DNA of 13,058 bases. Origin: an uncultured Ruminococcus sp. (GTDB lineage: Bacteria > Bacillota > Clostridia > Oscillospirales > Ruminococcaceae). The translations under genes and the position numbers were made by a program. This document shows positions 8,068 through 13,058 of the stretch, piece by piece. The notes under the pieces are model-generated. The model was not told where the DNA came from. It worked only from the letters and a program-made list of their open reading frames with translations, and ran no database searches. The stretch lies in NCBI GenBank assembly GCA_945876155.1, contig CAMCMW010000013.1:1-13058 (forward strand), written 5' to 3'. How positions within the stretch are numbered: the first letter of the stretch is position 1; every line of letters begins with the position of its first letter.

Positions 8068-9885
8068 ATGCCAAAACCTACATTCAGGAAGAAAGTTAAA
8101 GAAGATGACAGAAGTATTGCCAAGTTCTCTAATGAAAAGATTTCTGTCGGGGATATACGAAAGACTCAGATGATTACAACTTTCGGTGTCGGTTCTATTG
8201 TCGATTTTAAAGATGATACTGTCATTATAGCTTCAACTGATGATTGGGATTATAATCCAAATGATATTGAAGAAGTTGAAAACAGAAAGATATTCAACGA
8301 AAATCTTTCTGTAATAACAGGGGTAGAATATTTTTTAATGCCGAGGACAACTCAAAGCACCAACAGCTTTTCTAAAGCCAAAAACATACCTTCATATGTT
8401 TTTCCTGAAAAGCTTCATTGTTCCAGATGCGGTAATATCTATGATTTCAGAGAATTAGATATAAAAGACCGTCACAGATGTCCCAAGTGCAGGAATAATC
8501 TTACTGCTTCACGTTTTATCGTTGTATGTGCCAGAGGGCATATGGACGATTTTCCTTATGATTGGTGGGTACATAATGGAAAGCCGTGTTCATCGGGAGT
8601 TAAATCTCCACGTATCAGAATGGTAAATATCTACAACAGGACTGATATTGATAGTTTGAGACTTGAGTGTACTGAGTGCAAGGCAACGAGAAGTATGGTT
8701 CAGGTATTCTCAGAAAATGCGTTTTCAGAGTTCAAGTGTACTTGTAAGCACCCGCATTTTAAAGATTCGTTTGCAAGAGCATCTTATGGCTGCCATGAAA
8801 AAATACGTGCAATATTGCGTTCTGCATCAGGAGTATACTTTCCAATAACAAAATCAGCATTGCTTATACCTCCTTGGAGCAAGAAAGTAGTACATTGCAT
8901 TCAAAAAAATTACAGCTTATTGAAAGCAGTTGATGAAGATAAAATTGTATATGCGATAAGACAAGTTATCCATGATACAGATATTACCGATGATGATATT
9001 ATTCGGTCTTGGAATGTTGTTAAAATATCTATGGAGCAGAAACGTAAACGCTCAGAATTATCGGTTTATGAAGATGAATATGCAATTCTTTCAAAAGATG
9101 AAAATAAAAATGAAGACAATTTTTCATCTTATACGTCGTATGTTCCACAAAAGTATAAGCAGTATTTTGAACAGATTGCAGTAGTTGACAGGCTTACTGT
9201 TACTCAGGCTTTTACAGGATTTACAAGAATCATTCGTAATGAAACAAATAGTGTTGCTATTTCACAGTATCCTAAGCCGTGGCTTCCTGCTGTTGAATTA
9301 ACTGGCGAGGGTATCTTTATAAGATTTAATAAGGATAGAGTAACTCAATGGCGAAATGTCAATTCATCAAGATACCGAAGAATGAAGAAAGCAATGGAAG
9401 ATAGTAATTTCGTTTTAAACTCATTTTCTGAAACCTATGTTATGCTTCATACTTTTGCTCACTTATTCATTCGTGAAATCTCTAACATTTGCGGATATAG
9501 TGCCGCATCAATAAGAGAGAAGATTTACAGCGAAATTGATGATAAGAATGAAGTGAAAATGTGCGGTGTATTAATCTATGTGTCATCATCCGACAGCGAC
9601 AGTAGCCTTGGTGGTCTTATCAGCATTGCAGACAACAAGGATGTATTTGAAAAAATAATGGACAGTATGCTTGAACGAGCAAGTTGGTGCAGCGGTGATC
9701 CGTTATGTATATCTTCAATGAAGCAAGGATACAAAAACCTTAATTATGCAGCTTGTCATGATTGCACTCTTCTTCCTGAAACATCTTGTGAAAGGTTTAA
9801 TTGCTTCCTTGACAGGGCATCAATTGTTGGATTGCCCGATAATCCAGATTTGGGATATTTTAATAATATTTACACAAATATATAA
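8068..9885 (+). CDS. drmB: DrmB-like protein with DUF1998 domain
   Basis: The protein has 605 residues. Its N-terminal block RKTQMITTFGVGSIVDF (31-47), followed by IIASTDDW, matches the DrmB opening. A zinc ribbon (Cys118/121 and Cys138/141), then CARGHMDDFPYDWWVH (154-169) and Cys201/204, follow. The C-terminal DUF1998 part has HTFAH (461-465), SSLGGL (512-517), CSGDPLC (541-547) and AACHDCTLLPETSC (561-574) leading to FNCFLDR. AGGGGG lies 8 bases before the ATG. DrmB is the partner of DrmA in DISARM, where the pair binds foreign DNA; DUF1998 also occurs fused to or beside MrfA/YprA helicases. Zinc-binding cysteines appear intact, so the protein looks functional. It is the last gene of the operon; no DrmC or methyltransferase gene follows. 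Confidence 0.93.
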   Translation: MPKPTFRKKVKEDDRSIAKFSNEKISVGDIRKTQMITTFGVGSIVDFKDDTVIIASTDDWDYNPNDIEEVENRKIFNENLSVITGVEYFLMPRTTQSTNSFSKAKNIPSYVFPEKLHCSRCGNIYDFRELDIKDRHRCPKCRNNLTASRFIVVCARGHMDDFPYDWWVHNGKPCSSGVKSPRIRMVNIYNRTDIDSLRLECTECKATRSMVQVFSENAFSEFKCTCKHPHFKDSFARASYGCHEKIRAILRSASGVYFPITKSALLIPPWSKKVVHCIQKNYSLLKAVDEDKIVYAIRQVIHDTDITDDDIIRSWNVVKISMEQKRKRSELSVYEDEYAILSKDENKNEDNFSSYTSYVPQKYKQYFEQIAVVDRLTVTQAFTGFTRIIRNETNSVAISQYPKPWLPAVELTGEGIFIRFNKDRVTQWRNVNSSRYRRMKKAMEDSNFVLNSFSETYVMLHTFAHLFIREISNICGYSAASIREKIYSEIDDKNEVKMCGVLIYVSSSDSDSSLGGLISIADNKDVFEKIMDSMLERASWCSGDPLCISSMKQGYKNLNYAACHDCTLLPETSCERFNCFLDRASIVGLPDNPDLGYFNNIYTNI

Positions 9886-9913
9886 TGGGATATAGGTGTA
9901 TTGATTTTTTGTA

Positions 9914-10004
9914 ATTGCCCTTCACGGGCAGTGGCACTGCGTGCAGCAATGACCCTGTTCCTCACCTTCGGTTCGTCACAGTGCCAGCCCCTTACGGGGC
10001 AGTT
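9914..10004. repeat. Nested inverted-repeat element (about 90 bases)
   Basis: Two tight hairpins, TGCCC-TTCAC-GGGCA (9916-9930) and GCCCC-TTAC-GGGGC (9987-10000), flank an 8-bp long-range pair TGGCACTG (9932-9939) with CAGTGCCA (9979-9986). The outer ends AATTGCCC and GGGCAGTT are also complementary, with one G-T pair. The element can fold as one long bulged hairpin or as a cruciform with two side arms, on either strand. It is far more GC-rich than its surroundings, which suggests a mobile or REP/MITE-like repeat. Copy number cannot be judged from this window. Confidence 0.6.
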
Positions 10005-10073
10005 GGAAATAAAAGAGGATTACTATATTTTAACATATTTCTATATTAACTTTTATTTTTCTATTTGTATTTT

Positions 10074-10102
10074 TTGGCACAATAGTATTGATAGATTAAA
10101 AT
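10074..10102 (+). promoter_or_regulatory. Sigma-A-type promoter for candidate small RNA
   Basis: TTGGCA (10074-10079) is followed after exactly 17 bases by TAAAAT (10097-10102), each five of six to consensus. The predicted start near 10109 falls at the first base of the CCCC arm of the hairpin below. No open reading frame follows, so it would drive a very short non-coding transcript. Confidence 0.5.
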
Positions 10103-10108
10103 AATAAT

Positions 10109-10177
10109 ACCCCCTTATGGCTTTGAGTTGATTCTGACAAAGTTTCAACAGATAACAGCCATAAGGGGATTTTTTTT
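10109..10177 (+). ncRNA. Candidate 68-nt small RNA with 5'-3' closing stem
   Basis: The segment begins at the predicted start of the promoter at 10074-10102 and ends in a T8 run (10170-10177). CCCCTTATGGCT (10111-10122) pairs perfectly over 12 bp with AGCCATAAGGGG (10157-10168). The 34-base loop contains a second pair, GTTGA (10127-10131) with TCAAC (10145-10149). Promoter, structured body and terminator fit together as an autonomous unit. The alternative is that it is only the rho-independent terminator of the defence operon with an unusually large loop. I recognise no known RNA family. Confidence 0.4.
10111..10177 (+). terminator. Long-loop rho-independent terminator after the defence operon
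   Basis: A 12-bp perfect stem (10111-10122 with 10157-10168) is followed at once by eight T residues. It is the first strong terminator-like signal downstream of the DrmB-like stop (9885), so it would end readthrough from the operon as well as any transcript started at the adjacent promoter. Confidence 0.65.
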
Positions 10178-10204
10178 AAAAGTATTGAAAGTGAAAAAAT
10201 GTTA

Positions 10205-10345
10205 TTTGACGTGTAAAACACAAAACCATAAAAAATCGTAAAAACCGGTGAATTTGCGGAACACACCCTCTAAACAGCGTAACTGCGCCGTTTACGGAGT
10301 GTGAAAAAATGGAAAAACAATAATTAAATAAATTTACGTGTCAAA
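10205..10345. repeat. Long-range inverted repeat enclosing a second inverted repeat
   Basis: TTTGACGTGTAAA (10205-10217) and TTTACGTGTCAAA (10333-10345) are complementary at 11 of 13 positions. Within them, CACAC (10262-10266) and TAAAC (10271-10275) pair with GTTTA (10290-10294) and GTGTG (10299-10303). A possible promoter, TTGACG (10206-10211), 17 bases, TAAAAA (10229-10234), lies in the left arm. With the terminator at 10352-10385 this could be another short non-coding transcript, but the -10 is weak. No protein gene is seen here. Confidence 0.35.
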
Positions 10346-10351
10346 AAATAT

Positions 10352-10401
10352 TGCCCGATTTTCGGTAAAATCCGAAGACCGGGCATTTTCTTATTATTTT
10401 T
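10352..10401 (+). terminator. Rho-independent terminator
   Basis: TGCCCG (10352-10357) pairs with CGGGCA (10380-10385), and inner TTCGG (10361-10365) pairs with CCGAA (10372-10376). The stem is followed by a T-rich tract, TTTTCTTATTATTTTT. It would stop rightward transcription before it reaches the convergent repressor gene. Confidence 0.7.
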
Positions 10402-10408
10402 CAAAAAA

Positions 10409-10507
10409 GCGTTTAAAAACCGTTTAAATATTTTTGAAGGAGCGTTTAAACTGCGTATTTACGGCGTTTAAGCTTAAAACGCTTTTAAAACGCTTTTTCA
10501 ACACGCC
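10409..10507. repeat. 11-bp periodic array of GCGTTTAAA-like units
   Basis: Cutting the sequence every 11 bases from 10409 gives GCGTTTAAAAA, CCGTTTAAATA, one diverged unit, GCGTTTAAACT (10442), GCGTATTTACG (10453) and GCGTTTAAGCT (10464). Two identical units, TAAAACGCTTT (10475 and 10486), carry the same core in reverse orientation. The orientation switch creates a near-palindrome centred at about 10473. One motif per helical turn on one face of DNA suggests cooperative protein binding, as in iterons or recombinase/regulator arm sites. The function is not known. Confidence 0.6.
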
Positions 10508-10555
10508 AGAAATTCTGTTGAAAAAATGGGATGCGAAGATGCGAACAAAATATGA

Positions 10556-10582
10556 GGGGGATGCGAACGGTTCGTATCCCCC
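10556..10582 (-). terminator. Hairpin terminating the leftward repressor gene
   Basis: GGGGGATGCGAAC (10556-10568) pairs with GTTCGTATCCCCC (10570-10582) over 13 bp with one G-T pair. It lies 7 bases beyond the repressor stop codon, the right place for a terminator, although the following tract on the minus strand (TCATATTTTG) is a poor T-run. Two further GATGCGAA copies sit just outside (10530, 10538). Confidence 0.55.
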
Positions 10583-10588
10583 TGAAAT

Positions 10589-11314
10589 TCATTCTAAAAA
10601 ATCATCTTCTTCCAACGTTCCGATTACCTCTCCCATACACCAAACGCTGTCGTTTTCGGAAAGCTTGATATCGTCATAATCATCATTCAGAGAAATCAGC
10701 CTGTTTTTGCCCAGCTCCTTTATATATCCGGATCCATTGACAACGAAAATTCCGATTTGTCCGATTTCAATTTTAGGCTTGCCCTTTACAAGGACAATAT
10801 CGCCGTCGTGAAAGTCCGGCTCCATGCTGTCACCGCTTATTTTCAAGCAAAAATCAGCCTGCTCCACTTCTCTGCTCTGCTTTACCTTTACTTCTTCTTT
10901 GTCATATCCGCTTAAATCTATGCCTGTTCCGGCAGAAACGGGCATTTCATAAAGGTCTATATATGTAAATTTCGGTTCAATTGTCAAAGGTGTTTCAAAT
11001 TCTACAAGATTTTCCGCTTTTTCAAGTAATCTTCCTTTTGATTTATCCGAAAGTTTGCTGAAATTATCCAGTAGTTCTTGCTCATCAGTGCTCAATTCAA
11101 GCGTTGGTGAGAATTTTTCTTTACCTGTTAATAAAAAATCAGTAGACACCTTAAAAAAATCCGCAATTGCAGATATGTTTTCAGCCGCAGGATCTGTTCC
11201 TCTTTTATTCCATGCTGAAATTGTTGACGTAGATATACCTGTGAATTTTGATAATTGATTCTGTTTTTTGCCTTGTTTATCCAATAAATAAAATACTCTT
11301 TGTGAAATAGTCAT
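10589..11314 (-). CDS. CI/LexA-like repressor: XRE HTH plus S24 autoprotease
   Basis: I start at the ATG with its first base at 11314 (241 residues), because GGGAGG lies 5 bases upstream; a longer version starting at 11350 has no such site. Residues 5-63 form an XRE helix-turn-helix (QNQLSKFTGISTSTISAWNK). After a linker, the C-terminal S24 protease domain shows the cleavage site Ala128-Gly129 in PVSAGTG, the nucleophile Ser163 in SGDSMEPDFHDGD and a likely general-base Lys199 in GYIKEL. This is the architecture of phage repressors inactivated by RecA-stimulated self-cleavage during DNA damage. All catalytic residues are present. Two palindromic operators lie directly upstream and overlap the opposing promoter, so it should repress the rightward genes and perhaps itself. 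A clear promoter for the gene itself was not found; it must lie within or beyond the operator region. Confidence 0.93.
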   Translation of the reverse strand: MTISQRVFYLLDKQGKKQNQLSKFTGISTSTISAWNKRGTDPAAENISAIADFFKVSTDFLLTGKEKFSPTLELSTDEQELLDNFSKLSDKSKGRLLEKAENLVEFETPLTIEPKFTYIDLYEMPVSAGTGIDLSGYDKEEVKVKQSREVEQADFCLKISGDSMEPDFHDGDIVLVKGKPKIEIGQIGIFVVNGSGYIKELGKNRLISLNDDYDDIKLSENDSVWCMGEVIGTLEEDDFLE

Positions 11315-11350
11315 AAAAACCTCCCAGAAAAGATGTACAAAAGTGAACAA

Positions 11351-11368
11351 AATCCAAAATTGTGGATT
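11351..11368. promoter_or_regulatory. Repressor operator O1 (imperfect 18-bp dyad)
   Basis: AATCCAAAATTGTGGATT shares its outer AATC/GATT ends and central AATT with the perfect dyad 30 bp away. It lies 36 bases upstream of the repressor start codon, so repressor bound here could autoregulate its own gene. Confidence 0.65.
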
Positions 11369-11374
11369 TTTACA

Positions 11375-11403
11375 TTGACAAATCTACAATTGTAGATTAT
11401 AAT
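11375..11403 (+). promoter_or_regulatory. Consensus rightward early promoter
   Basis: TTGACA (11375-11380), a 17-base spacer and TATAAT (11398-11403) match the sigma-A consensus perfectly. The spacer is the operator at 11381-11398, so repressor binding would directly block RNA polymerase. The first gene served is the 76-residue reading frame at 11491, leaving a leader of about 80 bases. Confidence 0.88.
11381..11398. promoter_or_regulatory. Repressor operator O2 (perfect 18-bp dyad)
   Basis: AATCTACAATTGTAGATT is a perfect palindrome filling the -35/-10 spacer of the rightward promoter. Its centre is exactly 30 bp, close to three helical turns, from that of the operator at 11351-11368, which would allow cooperative binding by repressor dimers. 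Confidence 0.75.
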
Positions 11404-11490
11404 ATCATTATACCGATAACTTATGAAACAGTAATCCGTATGATAATTATATCACAAAGGAATCGGGTTGTAAACAGAAAGGACAAAAAT

Positions 11491-11721
11491 ATGAAAGAAA
11501 AAGAAAAAGCGGCTATAATGAACCGCTTAACAGAAATATGTAACAATTCAATATCACAACGTGATATTTGCTTATCTGCAATTGCAATTTGTATGTTGCA
11601 TAACGTTTTAACTGACGAAAAACTTAATCGTTGTTCGAATCGGCTTCGAAGCCAATGCGCCGAGGCGGACTTTCAGGATCAGCTTTCTTCACAGAAATCA
11701 AAAGAAAACTCAATTGATTGA
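11491..11721 (+). CDS. Small hypothetical protein, first gene of rightward early operon
   Basis: I start at ATG 11491 (76 residues), preceded by AGAAAGGA at good spacing; the frame is open further upstream but crosses the promoter. The protein is hydrophilic and probably helical, with MNRLTEICNNSISQRDICLS followed by a short hydrophobic stretch AIAICMLHNVL that is too short and Cys-rich to call a membrane segment. I do not recognise a family. The last 33 codons overlap the 3' end of the convergent gene on the minus strand. The conserved-looking part is the first 46 residues, so the tail may be a by-product of that neighbour's insertion. It is the first gene behind the repressor-controlled promoter, where phages often place Cro-like or other small regulators, but no helix-turn-helix is obvious. 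Confidence 0.6.
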   Translation: MKEKEKAAIMNRLTEICNNSISQRDICLSAIAICMLHNVLTDEKLNRCSNRLRSQCAEADFQDQLSSQKSKENSID

Positions 11722-12004
11722 TGTGTTGAATTAAAGTTGCTGGATTCCCATTTACAATCCCATCAAATACAATAAGACTTGGATTGTAATAACCGATATT
11801 TGTTACGTTGATAGTGATACTTTCGCCAAACGACGCAAGCTTTACGGCAACCTCGTGTTCATTATCAAGCTTTGATTCAAATTCTTTGATTTCTTCTATA
11901 AGCTTTTCATATTGATAATCAGCCAACATATAATCACGAGGTGGCTCAAAATCGGAAAGACTTGGGTAATTTTCCGGTTCATCGTAAATCATCTTTGAAA
12001 GCAT
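11624..12004 (-). CDS. DUF6173-like protein of unknown function
   Basis: The protein has 126 residues. The pattern FESKLDNEHEVAVKLASFG, then NVTNIGYYNPSLIVFDG, LIQHINQLSFLLISVKK and the terminal PPRRIGF matches my recollection of DUF6173, a small family in Firmicutes and their mobile elements whose function is not known. AAGGAGGG lies upstream of the start, with a rather long gap of about 12 bases. A good promoter (12042-12070) serves this gene alone. It runs against the surrounding rightward early genes and overlaps the tail of the 76-residue gene by 98 bases. Independent promoter and opposite orientation are typical of a moron gene expressed from the lysogenic prophage. It might influence the host or other phages, but nothing in the sequence shows this. 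No signal peptide or membrane segment. Confidence 0.8.
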   Translation of the reverse strand: MLSKMIYDEPENYPSLSDFEPPRDYMLADYQYEKLIEEIKEFESKLDNEHEVAVKLASFGESITINVTNIGYYNPSLIVFDGIVNGNPATLIQHINQLSFLLISVKKADPESPPRRIGFEADSNND

Positions 12005-12041
12005 ATCTATTGTAATCCCTCCTTTTTAATATAATATATAG

Positions 12042-12070
12042 ATTATACTGTATTTTTTAAAGGAAATCAA
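12042..12070 (-). promoter_or_regulatory. Promoter of the leftward DUF6173-like gene
   Basis: On the minus strand, TTGATT (12065-12070) and TATAAT (12042-12047) are separated by 17 bases. Transcription would begin near 12035, giving a leader of about 30 bases that contains AAGGAGGG. It does not overlap either repressor operator, so the gene is probably on during lysogeny. Confidence 0.65.
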
Positions 12071-12089
12071 TAGAAAGGACATAAAAAAC

Positions 12090-12716
12090 ATGAATGAATT
12101 AAAAGTATTTCAGAACAGCGAATTCGGAGAACTCGGAGTTCTCACCATTGACGGCAAAGAATATTTTCCGGCTACGCAGTGTGCAAAGATTTTAGGATAT
12201 GCCAAACCTGCAGATGCTGTAAAGAAACATTGTAAAGGGGTCTCCAAAATAAAGACCCCTACGAATGGAGGTATTCAACAGTTAAATTACATACCTGAGG
12301 GGGATTTATACCGCCTGATCGTCCGTTCCAAGCTCCCCTCAGCTGAAAAGTTTGAACGCTGGGTGTTTGATGAGGTCCTTCCTGAGCTCAGACGCACCGG
12401 ATCATACGGCAGCAATATTAATCTTGAAGAAGTTATTGCTAAAACAGCAACGGCGGTTGTTTCGGAGGTTATGAAACAAATTGTACCTATAACCAATCAG
12501 GAAACCATGCGAGAATGTGTTGAACCAGAACGCTTTGGCAGAAAACATTCTCCGGGTATTATTGATAAGCTTGAACCTGCTATTAAAAAAGAAGTAGAAG
12601 AAATGATTATCTCAAACAGATTCAGTTACTTAGATGTAGTAAAATACTTGCAGGAACTGGGCATTGAAATCACAATTACATCTGTATGGAGATATGCAAA
12701 AAGAATGAAGGGATGA
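12090..12716 (+). CDS. Phage antirepressor, Bro-N domain with Mu gp27-like C-terminus
   Basis: The protein has 208 residues. The N-terminal Bro-N domain (about 5-112) shows TIDGKEYFPATQCAKILGYA, a central KHCKGVSK and IPEGDLYRLIVRSKLPSAEKF followed by WVFDEVLPELRRTGSYG, the standard signature of BRO/antirepressor proteins. A short helical linker follows. Residues about 150-207 (SPGIIDKLEPAIKKEVEEMI, then YLDVVKYLQELGIEIT and SVWRYAKRMKG) resemble the Mu gp27/DUF3486 family, which has a DNA-binding-like helical repeat ending in a similar RYAK sequence; that second assignment is by eye. AGAAAGGA sits before the ATG. Antirepressors counter phage repressors or alter early gene expression, which fits its place downstream of the repressor-controlled promoter. 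It is followed 1 base later by the next small gene. Confidence 0.88.
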   Translation: MNELKVFQNSEFGELGVLTIDGKEYFPATQCAKILGYAKPADAVKKHCKGVSKIKTPTNGGIQQLNYIPEGDLYRLIVRSKLPSAEKFERWVFDEVLPELRRTGSYGSNINLEEVIAKTATAVVSEVMKQIVPITNQETMRECVEPERFGRKHSPGIIDKLEPAIKKEVEEMIISNRFSYLDVVKYLQELGIEITITSVWRYAKRMKG

Positions 12717-12717
12717 A

Positions 12718-12900
12718 ATGAAAAAAGTAAATGTTATTCAAACGAGTTACTGTTTTGAAATGGTAACTTTATTTAAGGTTTTCGATGAACATGGCAGATA
12801 TATCGATAGTTATGAAACTACCGAGACCAATGTCAGAAAAGCAAGAAATGAATTCAGATTTTATTCAAAGGATTTATATAAAATCATTAGTATATCTTAG
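12718..12900 (+). CDS. Small hypothetical protein (60 residues)
   Basis: The start ATG is 1 base after the antirepressor stop, with GAAGGGA just upstream, indicating coupled translation in the same early operon. The sequence (CFEMVTLFKVFDEHGRYIDS, then RKARNEFRFYSKDLYKIISI) suggests a small beta-beta-alpha fold. I recognise no family. It has no cysteine motif, signal or membrane segment. The coding call rests on spacing, ribosome site and position between two phage-type regulators. Confidence 0.7.
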   Translation: MKKVNVIQTSYCFEMVTLFKVFDEHGRYIDSYETTETNVRKARNEFRFYSKDLYKIISIS

Positions 12901-12915
12901 AAAGGAGACTCTACA

Positions 12916-13058
12916 ATGACGATAGGCAAAAAAATAAAGCTTCGCCGTGAGGCGCTGGGACTTAGTCAGAAAGAACTGGCAGAGAAAACCCACACCGGAC
13001 AGTCTTACATCTCAGAGCTTGAAAACGACAAGTATCAGCCAACTGCTCCGGTGATAGT
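12916..13058 (+). CDS. XRE-family HTH regulator, 3' end outside window
   Basis: The first 47 residues are visible. KLRREALGLSQKELAEKTHT followed by GQSYISELENDKYQPT is a classic XRE/Cro helix-turn-helix. AAAGGAG (12901-12907) lies 8 bases before the ATG, and the upstream small gene ends 15 bases earlier, so it is probably cotranscribed. It is a second XRE regulator separate from the S24 repressor and could be a Cro-like or accessory switch protein. Length and C-terminal domain cannot be seen. Confidence 0.9.
   Translation, partial: MTIGKKIKLRREALGLSQKELAEKTHTGQSYISELENDKYQPTAPVI

Noticed and set aside
9901..10104. Reading frame of 67 codons after the DrmB-like gene
   Set aside because: It is a translation of the nested inverted repeat followed by AT-rich promoter DNA, starts with TTG and has no ribosome binding site.
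10312..10326. Tiny leader peptide (ATG, three codons, stop) after GGAGTGTG
   Set aside because: Four codons with no downstream gene to regulate; chance occurrence in AT-rich DNA is likely.
10409..10507. CRISPR array
   Set aside because: The units are 11 bases, contiguous and without unique spacers; no cas gene is present.
10434..10679. Reading frame of 81 codons on the plus strand
   Set aside because: It starts with TTG inside the 11-bp repeat array, passes through the terminator hairpin and runs opposite the repressor gene's 3' end, so it is not credible as a protein.
11362..11490. Longer N-terminus for the 76-residue early gene
   Set aside because: The extension would cover both the promoter elements and an operator; ATG 11491 has a proper AGAAAGGA site.
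11642..11653. GGCTTCGAAGCC palindrome as terminator or operator
   Set aside because: It lies inside the coding part of the DUF6173-like gene, has no T-run and is short enough to arise from codons for the conserved C-terminus.
12001..12060. Separate rightward promoter for the antirepressor gene
   Set aside because: TATAAT-like strings exist, but the best -35 candidate (TTGTAA) is only 14 bases away; the AT-richness explains the matches.

Overview
The window is AT-rich DNA with strong AGGAGG-type and AGAAAGGA ribosome binding sites, sigma-A-like promoters and gene families typical of low-GC Gram-positive anaerobes. My best guess is a gut Clostridia member, Ruminococcus/Oscillospiraceae-like. 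That assignment is inference; the window has no rRNA or tRNA to anchor it.

Region 1 (1-9885, all plus strand) is one compact operon that looks like an anti-phage defence system. Its order is: a coiled-coil protein with a possible GrpE-like C-terminus (cut by the left window edge), an Hsp70/DnaK-like ATPase, a UvrD/Rep-type superfamily 1 helicase, a DrmA-like helicase and a DrmB-like DUF1998 protein. Gene junctions overlap or lie 1-11 bases apart. DrmA and DrmB are the core of DISARM defence. No DISARM methyltransferase, DrmD/DrmE or phospholipase-D nuclease (DrmC) is present in the window. Instead the core is coupled to a chaperone pair and a second helicase. The UvrD helicase is split by a frame change at about 4069-4120, between helicase motifs IV and V.

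Region 2 (9886-10588) has no convincing protein gene but is full of structure. It holds a roughly 90-base nested inverted repeat, a near-consensus promoter that fires directly into a roughly 68-base hairpin RNA with a T8 tail (a candidate small RNA), a long-range inverted repeat enclosing a smaller one, a rho-independent terminator, an 11-base-periodic array of GCGTTTAAA-like units that reverses orientation, and a 13-bp hairpin that ends the leftward repressor gene.

Region 3 (10589-13058) is a phage-like lysogeny control module. A CI/LexA-like repressor (XRE helix-turn-helix plus S24 autoprotease) is transcribed leftward. Two 18-bp dyad operators lie 30 bp apart upstream of it. A perfect-consensus rightward promoter has its 17-bp spacer filled by one of these operators. 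Rightward genes encode a 76-residue small protein, a Bro-N antirepressor with a Mu gp27-like C-terminal segment, a 60-residue small protein and the start of another XRE regulator. A leftward DUF6173-like gene with its own promoter is inserted among them and overlaps the first small gene tail to tail.

Together this looks like a chaperone-equipped DISARM-like system next to, and perhaps carried by, a prophage or related integrative element. No integrase or attachment site is visible, so cargo status is unproven.
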